DNA from: Pseudomonas sp. TH15
Lineage (GTDB): Bacteria > Pseudomonadota > Gammaproteobacteria > Pseudomonadales > Pseudomonadaceae
NCBI RefSeq assembly: GCF_016651105.1
Contig: NZ_JAEKEL010000002.1
Coordinates: forward strand, 826,501 to 890,500
Direction: 5' to 3'
DNA: 64,000 bases
Shown: in pieces, positions 54,881 through 63,846 of the stretch
Layout: every line of letters begins with the position of its first letter
How positions within the stretch are numbered: position 1 is the first letter of the stretch
Translations under genes and position numbers: made by a program
The notes under the pieces: generated by a model
Told to the model about the DNA's origin: nothing
Seen by the model: the letters and a program-made list of their open reading frames with translations, nothing else
Database searches by the model: none

Positions 54881-56563
54881 TTAAAGCGTCGAGAGGAAGG
54901 TGCTGTTGTTGGCCTGCCATTCGGTGATGTCGAGGCGGATACGCTTCTTGTCGAGCTTGCCGACACTGGTCTTGGGAATTTCAGTAACAAGGGCAATCTG
55001 GCTCGGGATCGCCCACTTGCTCAGGTGCCCCAACTCAACGAACGGCTTGAGGTGTTCCTTGAGTTCCCTGGCCCCGATCACATGGCCCTCGCGGATCACC
55101 AGCAAGGCAAACGGGCGCTCGCCCCACTGCGGATCGGCAATGCCCACCACTGCTACTTCACGTACCGCTGCGTGACGGCTGATCAGATCTTCGAGGTCCA
55201 GGGACGAGATCCACTCGCCGCCGGTCTTGATCACGTCCTTGATCCGGTCACGGATGTCGATCACGCCCATGCTGTCCAGCGTCGCCACGTCGCCGGTGTG
55301 CAACCAGCCGCCGGCCCAGAGCTCGGCGCCCTTCTGGGGCTCGTTGAAATAACCTTCGGTGAGCCACGGCGCACGCAGCACCAGTTCGCCCTGGGTCTCG
55401 CCATCGGCGGGCAGGAAGTTGCCATCGCTGTCGATGATCGCCGCGTCCACCAAGGGACCCGGCACGCCGGCCTTGATTCGATAGGTGGTGCGCTCGTCTT
55501 CGGTGCCGGCCATCAACTCGTCGTTGAGGTGAGCGCACGAGACCAACGGCCCGGTTTCCGACATGCCGTAAGCGGCGGTCAATTGAATACCCTTGGCCTT
55601 GGCAGACTCGTACAACGTGCGGTTCAGCGCACTGCCGCCAATGACGATTTTCCAGCCGCCGAAATCGACGTTCTGCGCAGCCTTGGCGTTGAGGACCATT
55701 TGCAGGATGGTCGGCACGCAGTGGGAAAAGCTGACCTTCTCTTTGCGCCACAGCTCCACCAGGTATTCCGGGTCGTAGCGGCCGGGATAAACCTGCTTGA
55801 GCCCGAGCATCGTCGCCACATACGGCAAGCCCCAGGCGTGCACATGGAACATCGGCGTAATCGGCATATAGACGTCGTTGGTACCCAACAGCCGCACGCT
55901 GTCGATGGAACCCATGATCGTCGACACGCCCATGGTGTGCAGCACCAGTTGCCGATGGGTGAAGTACACGCCTTTCGGATTGCCGGTAGTACCTGTGGTG
56001 TAAAACGTGGTCGCGACGGAGTTTTCGTCGAAATCCTGGAAGTCGTACTGCGTGCTCGCGGCGGCCAGCAGTTGCTCGTATTCACCGACAAGGTTCGGCA
56101 AATCGGCGGTTTTCTCTGGCAGGTCGGTCAACAGCAGGGTTTTCTCAACCGTGGTCAGGTGCCCGGCGATGGCTTGATACAACCCGACGAACTCGCTGTT
56201 GACCAGCACGAAGCGGTCCTCGGCGTGGTTCATGGTGTAGAGGATCTGTTCCGGTGACAGCCGCACGTTGATCGTGTGAATAACCGCGCCAATCATCGGG
56301 ATGGCGAACATACATTCCAGGTAGCGATGGCTGTCCCAGTCCATCACCGCCACGGTATCCCCGGCCTTGACCCCGGCCGCCGTCAACACGTTGGCCAACC
56401 GTGCGACCCGCTCGATCAACGTCGGGTAGCTGTAGCGCAATTGGTCGCGGTACACGATCTCGCGGGTTTTCTCGTAACGAGCGCCGGACATCAGCAGTCG
56501 TTTAATCAGCAACGGATACTGGTAAGCGCCTTCGGCTGGCGGAATAACGCGAGTCTGCAACAT
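54881..56563 (-). CDS. Fatty-acyl-CoA ligase (ANL superfamily)
   Basis: This 560-residue adenylating enzyme activates a fatty or other carboxylic acid to its CoA thioester with ATP. Core motifs are FYTTGTTGNPKGVYF (about 187-201), AAYGMSETGP, WLHTGDVATLD, and the C-terminal KTSVGKLDKKRIR with the catalytic Lys. It resembles medium-chain acyl-CoA ligases of pseudomonads (AlkK-like). The ATG at 56563 has AAGGGA upstream; a longer frame to 56608 lacks this. The DUF1302/DUF1329 genes downstream suggest the acid is released from an ester or imported lipid. Confidence 0.93.
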   Translation of the reverse strand: MLQTRVIPPAEGAYQYPLLIKRLLMSGARYEKTREIVYRDQLRYSYPTLIERVARLANVLTAAGVKAGDTVAVMDWDSHRYLECMFAIPMIGAVIHTINVRLSPEQILYTMNHAEDRFVLVNSEFVGLYQAIAGHLTTVEKTLLLTDLPEKTADLPNLVGEYEQLLAAASTQYDFQDFDENSVATTFYTTGTTGNPKGVYFTHRQLVLHTMGVSTIMGSIDSVRLLGTNDVYMPITPMFHVHAWGLPYVATMLGLKQVYPGRYDPEYLVELWRKEKVSFSHCVPTILQMVLNAKAAQNVDFGGWKIVIGGSALNRTLYESAKAKGIQLTAAYGMSETGPLVSCAHLNDELMAGTEDERTTYRIKAGVPGPLVDAAIIDSDGNFLPADGETQGELVLRAPWLTEGYFNEPQKGAELWAGGWLHTGDVATLDSMGVIDIRDRIKDVIKTGGEWISSLDLEDLISRHAAVREVAVVGIADPQWGERPFALLVIREGHVIGARELKEHLKPFVELGHLSKWAIPSQIALVTEIPKTSVGKLDKKRIRLDITEWQANNSTFLSTL

Positions 56564-56711
56564 AAGAATCCCTTTTCTGACTACACGGTGTTGGCTATTA
56601 AAGATCATTACTCTAGAGCCGTTATACCGCAGCCAAATCAGTCAAAGGAATGATTTGCACAGCGGTACAAATGCTAGCTTTGCGCCAGCATTTGCAGGAT
56701 TTCGTCACCGG

Positions 56712-57896
56712 TTACGCCGTTTGCCCTACAGCAGCCTCAGACGGCGTCCGTGGGAAAACCAGTGCAGCGACGAAGGTCAACGCCGCAAAACCCGCCAATA
56801 TCAGGTAAAGCCCTACAAATCCCTGGCGTGGTTCGACGAACGAAATTAGCGGAATCGCAGTAGCACTGGCACCGAACGATAAACAGTAACGCAGCGCAAA
56901 AACCCGGGATTGCCACTGCGGCGCGACGAAGTTGGCGACCATCGCGTCATTCACCGTGACCTGGCCAAACACCACGAACATGAACGCCGCGCCCAGTGCA
57001 ATCACGGCCCAGCCATCCACGTAGGCCAATCCGAACAGCAGCGGCGCCTGGCACAACGTCAACACAAGGAACGGCCATTTCAGACTGAAACGATGCAGGA
57101 CCCGGCCGATGCTCAACTGCGCCACGGCGCCGAAGGCATACGCCAGGCTGACCACAACGCCCAGGATTTGCGGCGAAGCAAACAGATCGTGCAGGCGCTC
57201 TTGAAACAGTTTCGGGTAGGTCATGGTCGTGGCGTTGAACACCACGCCGCCGGTCGCCGTGGCCAGGGCCAGCACACCGAACACCATGACCATGGAAATC
57301 CGCTGGCCGGCCGCGCCTTTGAGCGGCGTATGGGGACGCTTGGGAATCGGCTCTTCACGCACCTGCAAGGCAAAACCGATGCCCAGAACAATCGCCACCA
57401 CGCCCGGCAGAATGAACGCCGAACGCCAGCCGAACTGCGCCACCAGCAACACGGTGATCAGCGCCGAAAACGCCACGCCAAGGTTGCCCCACATACCGTT
57501 GATGCCGATTTCCCGGCCACGGTTCTGTGCATAGGCCACCAGCATCGCAGTGCCCACCGGATGATAAATCGCGGCGAAGATCCCGATCAGCGTCAGGCCC
57601 AGTACCAACATGGGTGCGCGGGTGCTCAACCCGGTAAAGATTGCCGAGGCGCCAATTCCGAAGAAAAACACCAGCATCATCTTCCGCCGGCTCCAGTGAT
57701 CACCCAGCCAACCGGCCGGTAGCGAACAGGCGCCGAAGGCAATGAAGCCGCCCAAGGACAGGCCGATCAGCGCGGCGTAATCCAGGGCGAAGGCTTGGGT
57801 CATGCCAAGAATGGCGGCGGGAAAGATCAGCATGAACATGTGGTCGATCACATGGGCTGCGTTGATGTAGCGGATGACGTTTCTGGATTGGTTCAT
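56712..57896 (-). CDS. MFS transporter (Fsr/fosmidomycin-resistance-like)
   Basis: This 394-residue inner-membrane protein has about 12 hydrophobic segments and the MFS loop motif GWLGDHWSRRKMM between helices 2 and 3. The N-terminus (INAAHVIDHMFMLIFPAAILGM) resembles the Fsr-type subfamily of drug or metabolite exporters. The substrate is unknown. It is divergent from an AraC regulator that may control it, and ends 148 bases before the acyl-CoA ligase start. Confidence 0.9.
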   Translation of the reverse strand: MNQSRNVIRYINAAHVIDHMFMLIFPAAILGMTQAFALDYAALIGLSLGGFIAFGACSLPAGWLGDHWSRRKMMLVFFFGIGASAIFTGLSTRAPMLVLGLTLIGIFAAIYHPVGTAMLVAYAQNRGREIGINGMWGNLGVAFSALITVLLVAQFGWRSAFILPGVVAIVLGIGFALQVREEPIPKRPHTPLKGAAGQRISMVMVFGVLALATATGGVVFNATTMTYPKLFQERLHDLFASPQILGVVVSLAYAFGAVAQLSIGRVLHRFSLKWPFLVLTLCQAPLLFGLAYVDGWAVIALGAAFMFVVFGQVTVNDAMVANFVAPQWQSRVFALRYCLSFGASATAIPLISFVEPRQGFVGLYLILAGFAALTFVAALVFPRTPSEAAVGQTA

Positions 57897-57981
57897 CGCG
57901 GCACGCTTTACGTTGTAGTGAGCGGCTTATGCTAAGTTGGCGAAAAAGCGTATTCCTGACAACAAAGTCATCGGAACCGAC

Positions 57982-58752
57982 ATGTTAATCAGCCACTTCC
58001 AGCACGGCCCGGTCAGCGCCTATCCGCGCGATTACATGGATGGCGCTCACCAAGAGCTACATCAACATCGCGAAGCACAGTTGCTCTATGCCGTTTGCGG
58101 GACCATGCGGGTGGTCACGGCGCAGGGCGCCTGGGTGATTCCGCCGACCCGGGCGGTGTGGATTCCACCCATGGTGGCCCATGAGATTTTCATGTCCGGT
58201 GAGGTGCGTATGCGCTCGCTGTTCATTGCTCCGGAACTGTCGCCGCCGAGCCTACAACAATGCTGCGTGCTGGCCGTTACGCCGTTGCTGCGCGAGTTGA
58301 TCCTGCGGGCAGTGCAAGGCCCGCAACACGCGGGAAATCCGTTGATCCAGAAGTTGATGCTGGAAGAAATCGCCGGCCTGGAAAACCTTCCCCTTCATAT
58401 CCCTATGCCCGAGGACCGGCGCCTGCAAGGCATCTGCCTGGCACTGCTGCGCACACCGGACCACCCCAACACGCTGGAAGACTGGGCCCAGCAGGTCGGC
58501 GCCAGTTCACGAACCCTGGCGCGGCTGTTCCAGCAACAACTGAAGATGAATTTCAATGCCTGGCGCCAGCAACTGCGCCTGATGGAAGCCCTGCCGCGCC
58601 TGCTCGTCGGTGAAAGCGTGCAGAACGTGGCGCAGGATCTGGGCTACGGCAGCGCCCGGGCGTTCAGCGCGATGTTCCGCCGCTTGCTCGGGGAGAACCC
58701 TCGGGAATACCTGAGTGCGTTGAACAAATTGAGCGAACTCAATCCCGTGTAG
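57982..58752 (+). CDS. AraC-family transcriptional regulator with cupin sensor
   Basis: This 256-residue regulator has an N-terminal cupin-like ligand domain (about 10-100: HQHREAQLLYAVCGTMRVVT, then WVIPPTRAVWIPP) and a C-terminal AraC helix-turn-helix pair (about 155-250: LEDWAQQVGASSRTLARLF, then VQNVAQDLGYGSARAFSAMF). The ATG at 57982 is preferred over an in-frame TTG at 57937. It is divergent from the MFS transporter gene with an 85-base gap, a layout typical of a regulator and its exporter target. Confidence 0.9.
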   Translation: MLISHFQHGPVSAYPRDYMDGAHQELHQHREAQLLYAVCGTMRVVTAQGAWVIPPTRAVWIPPMVAHEIFMSGEVRMRSLFIAPELSPPSLQQCCVLAVTPLLRELILRAVQGPQHAGNPLIQKLMLEEIAGLENLPLHIPMPEDRRLQGICLALLRTPDHPNTLEDWAQQVGASSRTLARLFQQQLKMNFNAWRQQLRLMEALPRLLVGESVQNVAQDLGYGSARAFSAMFRRLLGENPREYLSALNKLSELNPV

Positions 58753-58836
58753 GAGCTGCCGAAGGCTGCGATCTTTTGATCTTCGGCGTTTCAGTACCGT
58801 TAAGATCAAAAGATCGCAGCCTTCGGCAGCTCCTAC
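58749..58836. repeat. REP-like inverted repeat (GGAGCTGCCGAAGGCTGCGATC class)
   Basis: Near-perfect arms of about 34 bases (GTAGGAGCTGCCGAAGGCTG and complement) around a 20-base centre. It overlaps the last four bases, including the stop codon, of the AraC regulator gene. Confidence 0.9.
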
Positions 58837-58867
58837 AAGGATCAGGGTCGTTATTTTCAGGGTGCTA

Positions 58868-59497
58868 TCAATGCATCTCGGTGAACGCGAGTTTCACGCC
58901 GATGGCGATCAGCACCGCGCCCATGGTCCGGTCGAACCAATGGCCCATGCGGGCGAAACTGGCGCGTACGCGCTGCTGGCTGAACAGCATTGCCACCAGG
59001 CTGAACCAGAACGCCGTCGCCACCGCGAGATAAACCCCGTAACCAGCCTGCACGGCCAGCGGCGTGTGCGGGTTGATCACCACGGTGAACAGCGACAGGA
59101 AAAACAGCGTGGCTTTCGGGTTCAGGCCATTGGTCACGAAGCCTGAGGTGAAGGCGCCGCGAGCAGTGCGCTCGCCGACTTCCTTGTGCAAATCGTCCGC
59201 CACGGGTTTGGCCGGTTGTGCCCGCAGGGCCTTGAAACCGATGTACAGCAGGTACGCGGCGGCGGCCCATTTCAAGGCGTTGAACAGCACGATCGACTGG
59301 GACACGATCAGGCCGATGCCCAGCAGCGAATAGCCAACGTGGAGGAAAATCGCCGACCCCACACCCAGCGCGGTCCAGGTCCCGGCACGTCGACCGTGGG
59401 TCACGCTCTCACGCACCACCACGGCAAAGTCCGGGCCGGGGCTGGCGACGGCCAGCAGGTGAATCAGGGCAACGGTCAAAAACTCTGTCCAGTACAT
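58868..59497 (-). CDS. LysE/RhtB-family amino-acid exporter
   Basis: This 209-residue inner-membrane protein has about six hydrophobic segments and the family signature ASPGPDFAVVVRESVTHGRR near the N-terminus. Such proteins export amino acids or related small molecules; the substrate cannot be assigned. It is monocistronic, flanked by REP-like repeats on both sides. Confidence 0.92.
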   Translation of the reverse strand: MYWTEFLTVALIHLLAVASPGPDFAVVVRESVTHGRRAGTWTALGVGSAIFLHVGYSLLGIGLIVSQSIVLFNALKWAAAAYLLYIGFKALRAQPAKPVADDLHKEVGERTARGAFTSGFVTNGLNPKATLFFLSLFTVVINPHTPLAVQAGYGVYLAVATAFWFSLVAMLFSQQRVRASFARMGHWFDRTMGAVLIAIGVKLAFTEMH

Positions 59498-59570
59498 GGG
59501 GGCTCCTCTAGGGCGACGTGGTCAATAAATAAACTGAAGCAAACTCAATTTCTATGGCTTGCATAAAACC
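59498..59570. other. Start of the 325-base gap upstream of the LysE-family gene
   Basis: The whole 59498-59822 gap consists of this short promoter-containing stretch for the LysE gene, a large REP-like repeat (59571-59702), and about 120 bases before the hydroxyacid dehydrogenase with no clear signal besides AAGG before its start. Confidence 0.5.
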
Positions 59571-59702
59571 TGTGGCGAGGGGGCTTGCCCCCGTTCGGCT
59601 GCGAAGCAGCCGTAAATCGGTGCACTCGGTACACCTGATGAAGCCGGGTTGCTGTTGAAAGGGGCCGCTTCGCGCCCCAACGGGGGCAAGCACCCTCGCC
59701 AC
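59571..59702. repeat. REP-like inverted repeat (GTGGCGAGGGGGCTTGCCCCC class)
   Basis: Outer arms TGTGGCGAGGGGGCTTGCCC and the imperfect complement enclose about 80 bases with a further small palindrome (CGGCTGCGAAGCAGCCG). It is related to the copy at 3638-3726. Confidence 0.85.
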
Positions 59703-59822
59703 AGGACTGCGCCGTACTTCAAAGTCTCAACCGAGTGACTTTCAGCCAGTGCGTAACCATTTGTTTCATCTGGTAGGCTCGGCAGATTACGCCTTCAGTT
59801 CATTGCACAAAAGGTACAGTTG

Positions 59823-60788
59823 ATGACGAACTCTCGCCGCGCCGTTTTCCTCGACCACCCGTCCCTGGATCTGGGCGACCTCGACCTGAGCCCCTTGCGC
59901 GAGTGCTTCAGCGATTTGCAGTTGTTCGCCCAAACCACACCGGACCAAGTGATCGAGCGCCTCAAGGGCGCCACCGTCGCCATCAGCAACAAGATCCTGA
60001 TCGATGCCGCCGCCATGGCCGCCAACCCTGAATTAAAGCTGATCCTGATCACCGCCACCGGCACCAACAACGTCGATCTGGCCGCCGCCCGCGCCCACGG
60101 GATCACCGTTTGCAACTGCCAGGGTTACGGCACGCCGTCGGTGGCCCAGCACACGATCATGCTGTTGCTCAATTTGGCGACACGCCTGGCGGACTACCAG
60201 AAAGCCGTCGGCGAAGGTCGCTGGCAGCAAGCGAAACAGTTCTGCCTGCTGGATTACCCGATCGTCGAACTGGAAGGCAAAACCCTCGGCCTGCTCGGCC
60301 ACGGTGAACTGGGTGGCGCCGTCGCACGGCTGGCCGAAGCCTTCGGCATGCGCGTAGTGCTGGGGCAGATTCCAGGTCGCCCTGCCCGCCCGGATCGCTT
60401 GCCGCTGAATGAACTGCTGCCGCAAATCGACGCGCTGACTCTGCACTGCCCGCTCAACGAACACACCCGCCACTTCATCGGCGCCCGTGAGCTGGCCTCG
60501 ATGAAACCCGGTGCCTTCGTGGTCAACACCGCCCGCGGTGGCTTGATCGACGAACAGGCACTGGCCGATGCGTTGCGCAACGGTCATTTGGGCGGCGCCG
60601 CCACCGATGTGCTGAGCGTCGAACCACCGACCGCTGGCAATCCGCTGCTGGCCCACGACATCCCTCGACTGATCGTCACCCCGCACAACGCCTGGGGCAG
60701 TCGCGAAGCGCGGCAGCGGATCGTTGGGCAATTGACCGAAAACGCTCAGGCGTTCTTCAGCGGTACAGCGCTGCGGGTCGTCAGTTGA
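59823..60788 (+). CDS. D-2-hydroxyacid dehydrogenase (glycerate dehydrogenase-like)
   Basis: This 321-residue NAD(P)-dependent oxidoreductase interconverts a D-2-hydroxyacid and its 2-oxoacid. The dinucleotide motif GLLGHGELGG, the substrate-binding Arg in NTARGG, the Glu in SVEPPTAGNPLL and the catalytic His in TPHNAWGS form the expected set. It most resembles HprA-type hydroxypyruvate/glycerate reductases. The ATG at 59823 is preferred over the TTG one codon upstream. Confidence 0.9.
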   Translation: MTNSRRAVFLDHPSLDLGDLDLSPLRECFSDLQLFAQTTPDQVIERLKGATVAISNKILIDAAAMAANPELKLILITATGTNNVDLAAARAHGITVCNCQGYGTPSVAQHTIMLLLNLATRLADYQKAVGEGRWQQAKQFCLLDYPIVELEGKTLGLLGHGELGGAVARLAEAFGMRVVLGQIPGRPARPDRLPLNELLPQIDALTLHCPLNEHTRHFIGARELASMKPGAFVVNTARGGLIDEQALADALRNGHLGGAATDVLSVEPPTAGNPLLAHDIPRLIVTPHNAWGSREARQRIVGQLTENAQAFFSGTALRVVS

Positions 60789-60821
60789 TAAACTGCCGCA
60801 CTTTTTTTCAAGGAGCAGAGT

Positions 60822-61820
60822 ATGGATCCGCGCAGTGAAGTACTGCTTCGTCAGGCCGAGTTGTTCCAGGGTTCGGTGTTGTTGGCCGGTTTGCCCGCCG
60901 ACGACTTGCTGGGCCGCCTGCCCGACGCCCACGGCTGGTGCTGGCATGCCGGCGATCAAGCGACACTGGACGCACGCTTCGCCGATCGCAGCCAGTTTGG
61001 CGTGAATGCGCCCGAGCGCGAATTCGAAACCGCCGTGGTGTTTCTGCCCAAGTCCAAGGATTTGACCGACTACATCCTCAACGCCCTCGCCTCACGTCTG
61101 GCCGGGCGCGAGTTGTACCTGGTCGGCGAAAAACGCAGCGGTATCGAAGGCGCGGCCAAGCAACTGAACCCGTTCGGCAAACCGCGCAAGCTCGACAGCG
61201 CACGGCATTGCCAACTGTGGCAGGTCACCGTCGCCAATGCGCCAGAAGCCAAGTCGCTGGAAAGCCTGGCCCAGGAATACGAACTGCCACTGGCCGAAGG
61301 GCCGCTGAAAGTCATCAGCCTGCCGGGCGTCTTCAGCCACGGTCGCCTGGATCGCGGCAGCGCGCTGTTGCTGGAGCATCTGGACAAATTGCCGAGCGGC
61401 CACTTGCTGGACTTCGGTTGCGGTGCCGGCGTGTTGGGCGCGGCGGTCAAGCGTCGTTATCCACACAATCAGGTCACGTTGCTCGACGTGGATGCGTTTG
61501 CCGCCGCCAGCAGTCGTCTGACATTGGCCGCCAACGGTCTGGAAGCCGAGGTGATTACCGGTGATGGCATCGATGCCGCGCCGATGGGTTTGAGTGCGAT
61601 TTTGAGTAACCCACCGTTCCATGTCGGGGTGCACACAGATTATTTCGCGACCGAGAACTTGCTGCGAAAAGCAGCCAAACATCTGAAAAACGGTGGCGAA
61701 CTGCGCCTGGTTGCGAACAGCTTCCTGAAGTATCAACCGCTGATCGAAGAGCACCTCGGCGTGTGTGCGATCAAGGCTGAAGGACAGGGTTTCCGGATCT
61801 ACCGGGCCAAACGCGGCTGA
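60822..61820 (+). CDS. rsmC: 16S rRNA (guanine-1207 N2) methyltransferase RsmC
   Basis: RsmC methylates G1207 of 16S rRNA. The 332 residues show the two-domain layout of the enzyme: an N-terminal catalytically inactive methyltransferase-like half and a C-terminal half with the SAM loop LLDFGCGAGVLGAAV (about 191-205) and the catalytic NPPFH motif. GGAG precedes the ATG. It lies 33 bases after the hydroxyacid dehydrogenase gene. Confidence 0.97.
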   Translation: MDPRSEVLLRQAELFQGSVLLAGLPADDLLGRLPDAHGWCWHAGDQATLDARFADRSQFGVNAPEREFETAVVFLPKSKDLTDYILNALASRLAGRELYLVGEKRSGIEGAAKQLNPFGKPRKLDSARHCQLWQVTVANAPEAKSLESLAQEYELPLAEGPLKVISLPGVFSHGRLDRGSALLLEHLDKLPSGHLLDFGCGAGVLGAAVKRRYPHNQVTLLDVDAFAAASSRLTLAANGLEAEVITGDGIDAAPMGLSAILSNPPFHVGVHTDYFATENLLRKAAKHLKNGGELRLVANSFLKYQPLIEEHLGVCAIKAEGQGFRIYRAKRG

Positions 61821-61872
61821 AACTTCTTTTAAAAAAGAGGCTTGCCCAATCGGATTTGCCTAGGCAGAATCC

Positions 61873-62053
61873 GCTCCGTCCTAGGGGAGTAGTCTCCCAC
61901 GAGCGCCATGCTCGTCCGGCATACGTCAACATACTTGGTCAACAGACCATGGCGTATGCGACCTAAGCGTCCGCACAGACGGATCGCCAGGGTTTGACAA
62001 GACCTATGACACGAACACCTTACCCGGGGCGGGAAGGCTGTACGTGTCATAGC
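61873..62053 (+). promoter_or_regulatory. yybP-ykoY (Mn2+) riboswitch with expression platform
   Basis: The diagnostic GGGGAGTAG loop is at 61884-61892. P1 pairs TCCGTC (61875-61880) with GACGGA (61978-61983), P2 is ACGAGC/GCTCGT, and P3 pairs GCATACG with CGTATGC. A downstream stem CTATGACACG/CGTGTCATAG (62004-62013, 62043-62052) is the likely expression platform. The downstream gene is a predicted Mn2+ or Ca2+ exporter, as expected for this class. Confidence 0.88.
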
Positions 62054-62083
62054 CGTGTCGACCCGCCCCTTAGGAAAACCCTG

Positions 62084-62668
62084 ATGCTGGATTCTCTTCT
62101 CGTTCCTACCGCAATCGTTGCCTTGGCCGAAATCGGCGACAAGACGCAACTGCTCGCGCTCATTCTCGCCGCGCGCTTTCGCAAACCCTGGCCAATCATC
62201 GCCGGTATCGTCGCCGCGACGCTGGCCAACCACGCGGCAGCCGGTGCGGTAGGTGCCTGGTTTGGTAGCTTCTTCACGAATGCGACGCTGCACTGGATCC
62301 TCGCCGCGAGCTTTACCGCAACGGCATTGTGGACCCTGGTGCCGGACAAGATGGACGACGACGAAGCCAGTACCGCCCGCAAGTTCGGGCCGTTCCTGAC
62401 CACGCTGATCGCGTTCTTCCTCGCCGAAATGGGCGACAAAACCCAGGTCGCCACCGTGATGCTCGCCGCGCAATACCCGGACCTGTGGCTGGTGATCATC
62501 GGCACCACCGCCGGTATGTTGATCGCCAACGTGCCAGTGGTATTGGCCGGTAACTTTGCGGCGGACAAACTGCCATTGACCTTGATTCGTCGCCTGGCGG
62601 CAGCGGCGTTCTTTGTGCTGGCGATTGTCGCGGTGTACAAGGCGATGCAGAGCAGTGGGTGGGTTTGA
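62084..62668 (+). CDS. GDT1/TMEM165 (UPF0016) family cation exporter
   Basis: This 194-residue inner-membrane protein carries two copies of the family motif, AEIGDKTQ (near 15) and AEMGDKTQ (near 120), in a duplicated three-helix layout with a charged central loop (DKMDDDEAS). Family members move Mn2+ or Ca2+ out of the cytoplasm. The preceding Mn2+ riboswitch supports Mn2+ efflux. AGGA lies nine bases before the ATG at 62084; the longer frame to 61994 would run through the riboswitch. Confidence 0.93.
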   Translation: MLDSLLVPTAIVALAEIGDKTQLLALILAARFRKPWPIIAGIVAATLANHAAAGAVGAWFGSFFTNATLHWILAASFTATALWTLVPDKMDDDEASTARKFGPFLTTLIAFFLAEMGDKTQVATVMLAAQYPDLWLVIIGTTAGMLIANVPVVLAGNFAADKLPLTLIRRLAAAAFFVLAIVAVYKAMQSSGWV

Positions 62669-62699
62669 CGGCGTAGGTCGGTAGACCGCGTTATCGTTC

Positions 62700-62792
62700 T
62701 TCGCGAGCAAGCCCGCTCCCACAGGGGAATCTCGGTGGCCACAATATTTGTGAGCACTGGTGATCCAATGTGGGAGCGGGCTTGCTCGCGAA
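62700..62792. repeat. REP-like inverted repeat (GTGGGAGCGGGCTTGCTCGCGAA class)
   Basis: Perfect 23-base arms (from TTCGCGAGCAAGCCCGCTCC) enclose 47 bases between two convergent genes. Confidence 0.9.
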
Positions 62793-62819
62793 GGCGTCAG
62801 CAGCCTCGCCCCATGAATA

Positions 62820-63635
62820 TCAGGACTTCGCAGCTTTCTCGTACAACGGCATCACCTTCGGAATCGCTGCCTGCAGCGAAGCAATCCGACTGGTCGACGC
62901 CGGGTGAGTGCTCATGAATTCCGGCGACGAACCTTCGGAAGCCTTGCTCATCTTGTTCCACAAGGTGATTGCGGCATTCGGGTTGTAGCCGGCGCGAGCC
63001 GCCAGTTCCAGACCGATCAGGTCGGCTTCGTTTTCATTGGCGCGGCTGTTGGGCAACGTCATCAACAGGTTTACACCATTGTTTCCCACCTCCACCAATG
63101 CAGGCGGCGCACCCGCCGCTATCGCCATCTGTTGCGCCATTTGCACGCCATACGACTTCGACAAGGCCTCGCGACCGTGTTCGCGTAAAGCGTGGGCAAT
63201 TTCATGCCCCATCACTGCGGCCGCTTCATCGTCGGTCAGTTGCAGTTTGTCGAGCAGACCGGTGTAAACGATGATCTTGCCGCCAGGACCACAGTTGGCA
63301 TTGAGCTCATCGCTCTTGATCAGATTGACTTCCCATTTCCATTGCGCGGAGTCCGGCCGGAATGTCGGCGCCTGGGCGATCAACCGATCGGCGATCACCT
63401 GAATACGTTTGGCATCGGCGCTGGTTTTGTCGAGCACATTCTTGCTGCTCGCATCACCCAGGGTCTGCTGGTAATCCTGGGCATACGCTTGATTGACCTG
63501 CTCGCTCGACACCAGGCTGAACATCCGCTGCTGACGAACGACACCCACCTCACCGGCACTCGTCGTGTTCACCGTCTCGCAGCCATTGAGCAACAGCACC
63601 GAGCCCAGCACACCCGCCATCAGTGACTTGTTCAT
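62820..63635 (-). CDS. M48-family metalloprotease lipoprotein (LoiP/YcaL-like)
   Basis: This 271-residue lipoprotein (lipobox LLNGC, Cys19) is a periplasmic zinc protease. The HEIAH motif is at 144-148, with the third ligand in NENEADLIGLELAARAG. The layout resembles LoiP and YcaL, which help quality control of outer-membrane proteins in E. coli. It is monocistronic, and the start at 63635 gives a normal lipoprotein signal. Confidence 0.92.
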   Translation of the reverse strand: MNKSLMAGVLGSVLLLNGCETVNTTSAGEVGVVRQQRMFSLVSSEQVNQAYAQDYQQTLGDASSKNVLDKTSADAKRIQVIADRLIAQAPTFRPDSAQWKWEVNLIKSDELNANCGPGGKIIVYTGLLDKLQLTDDEAAAVMGHEIAHALREHGREALSKSYGVQMAQQMAIAAGAPPALVEVGNNGVNLLMTLPNSRANENEADLIGLELAARAGYNPNAAITLWNKMSKASEGSSPEFMSTHPASTSRIASLQAAIPKVMPLYEKAAKS

Positions 63636-63846
63636 CCCGTAACTCCCGATATCCGCACTCTGCGAAAGGCAGACTGTAGTGGAAAAAATTCATACTGAAC
63701 TGACTGCCCTGCTGCGCAAAGGTTCTGCGCCTGCCTGAATGCGACACGGGCACATCCAAAAGGGTCAATTCGCCCCCTTGGGCTCATGTCCATTGGCCCA
63801 CCTGCCGATACCCCAACGCAGACGTCCTCTTGCGTGCGGAGCCCCC

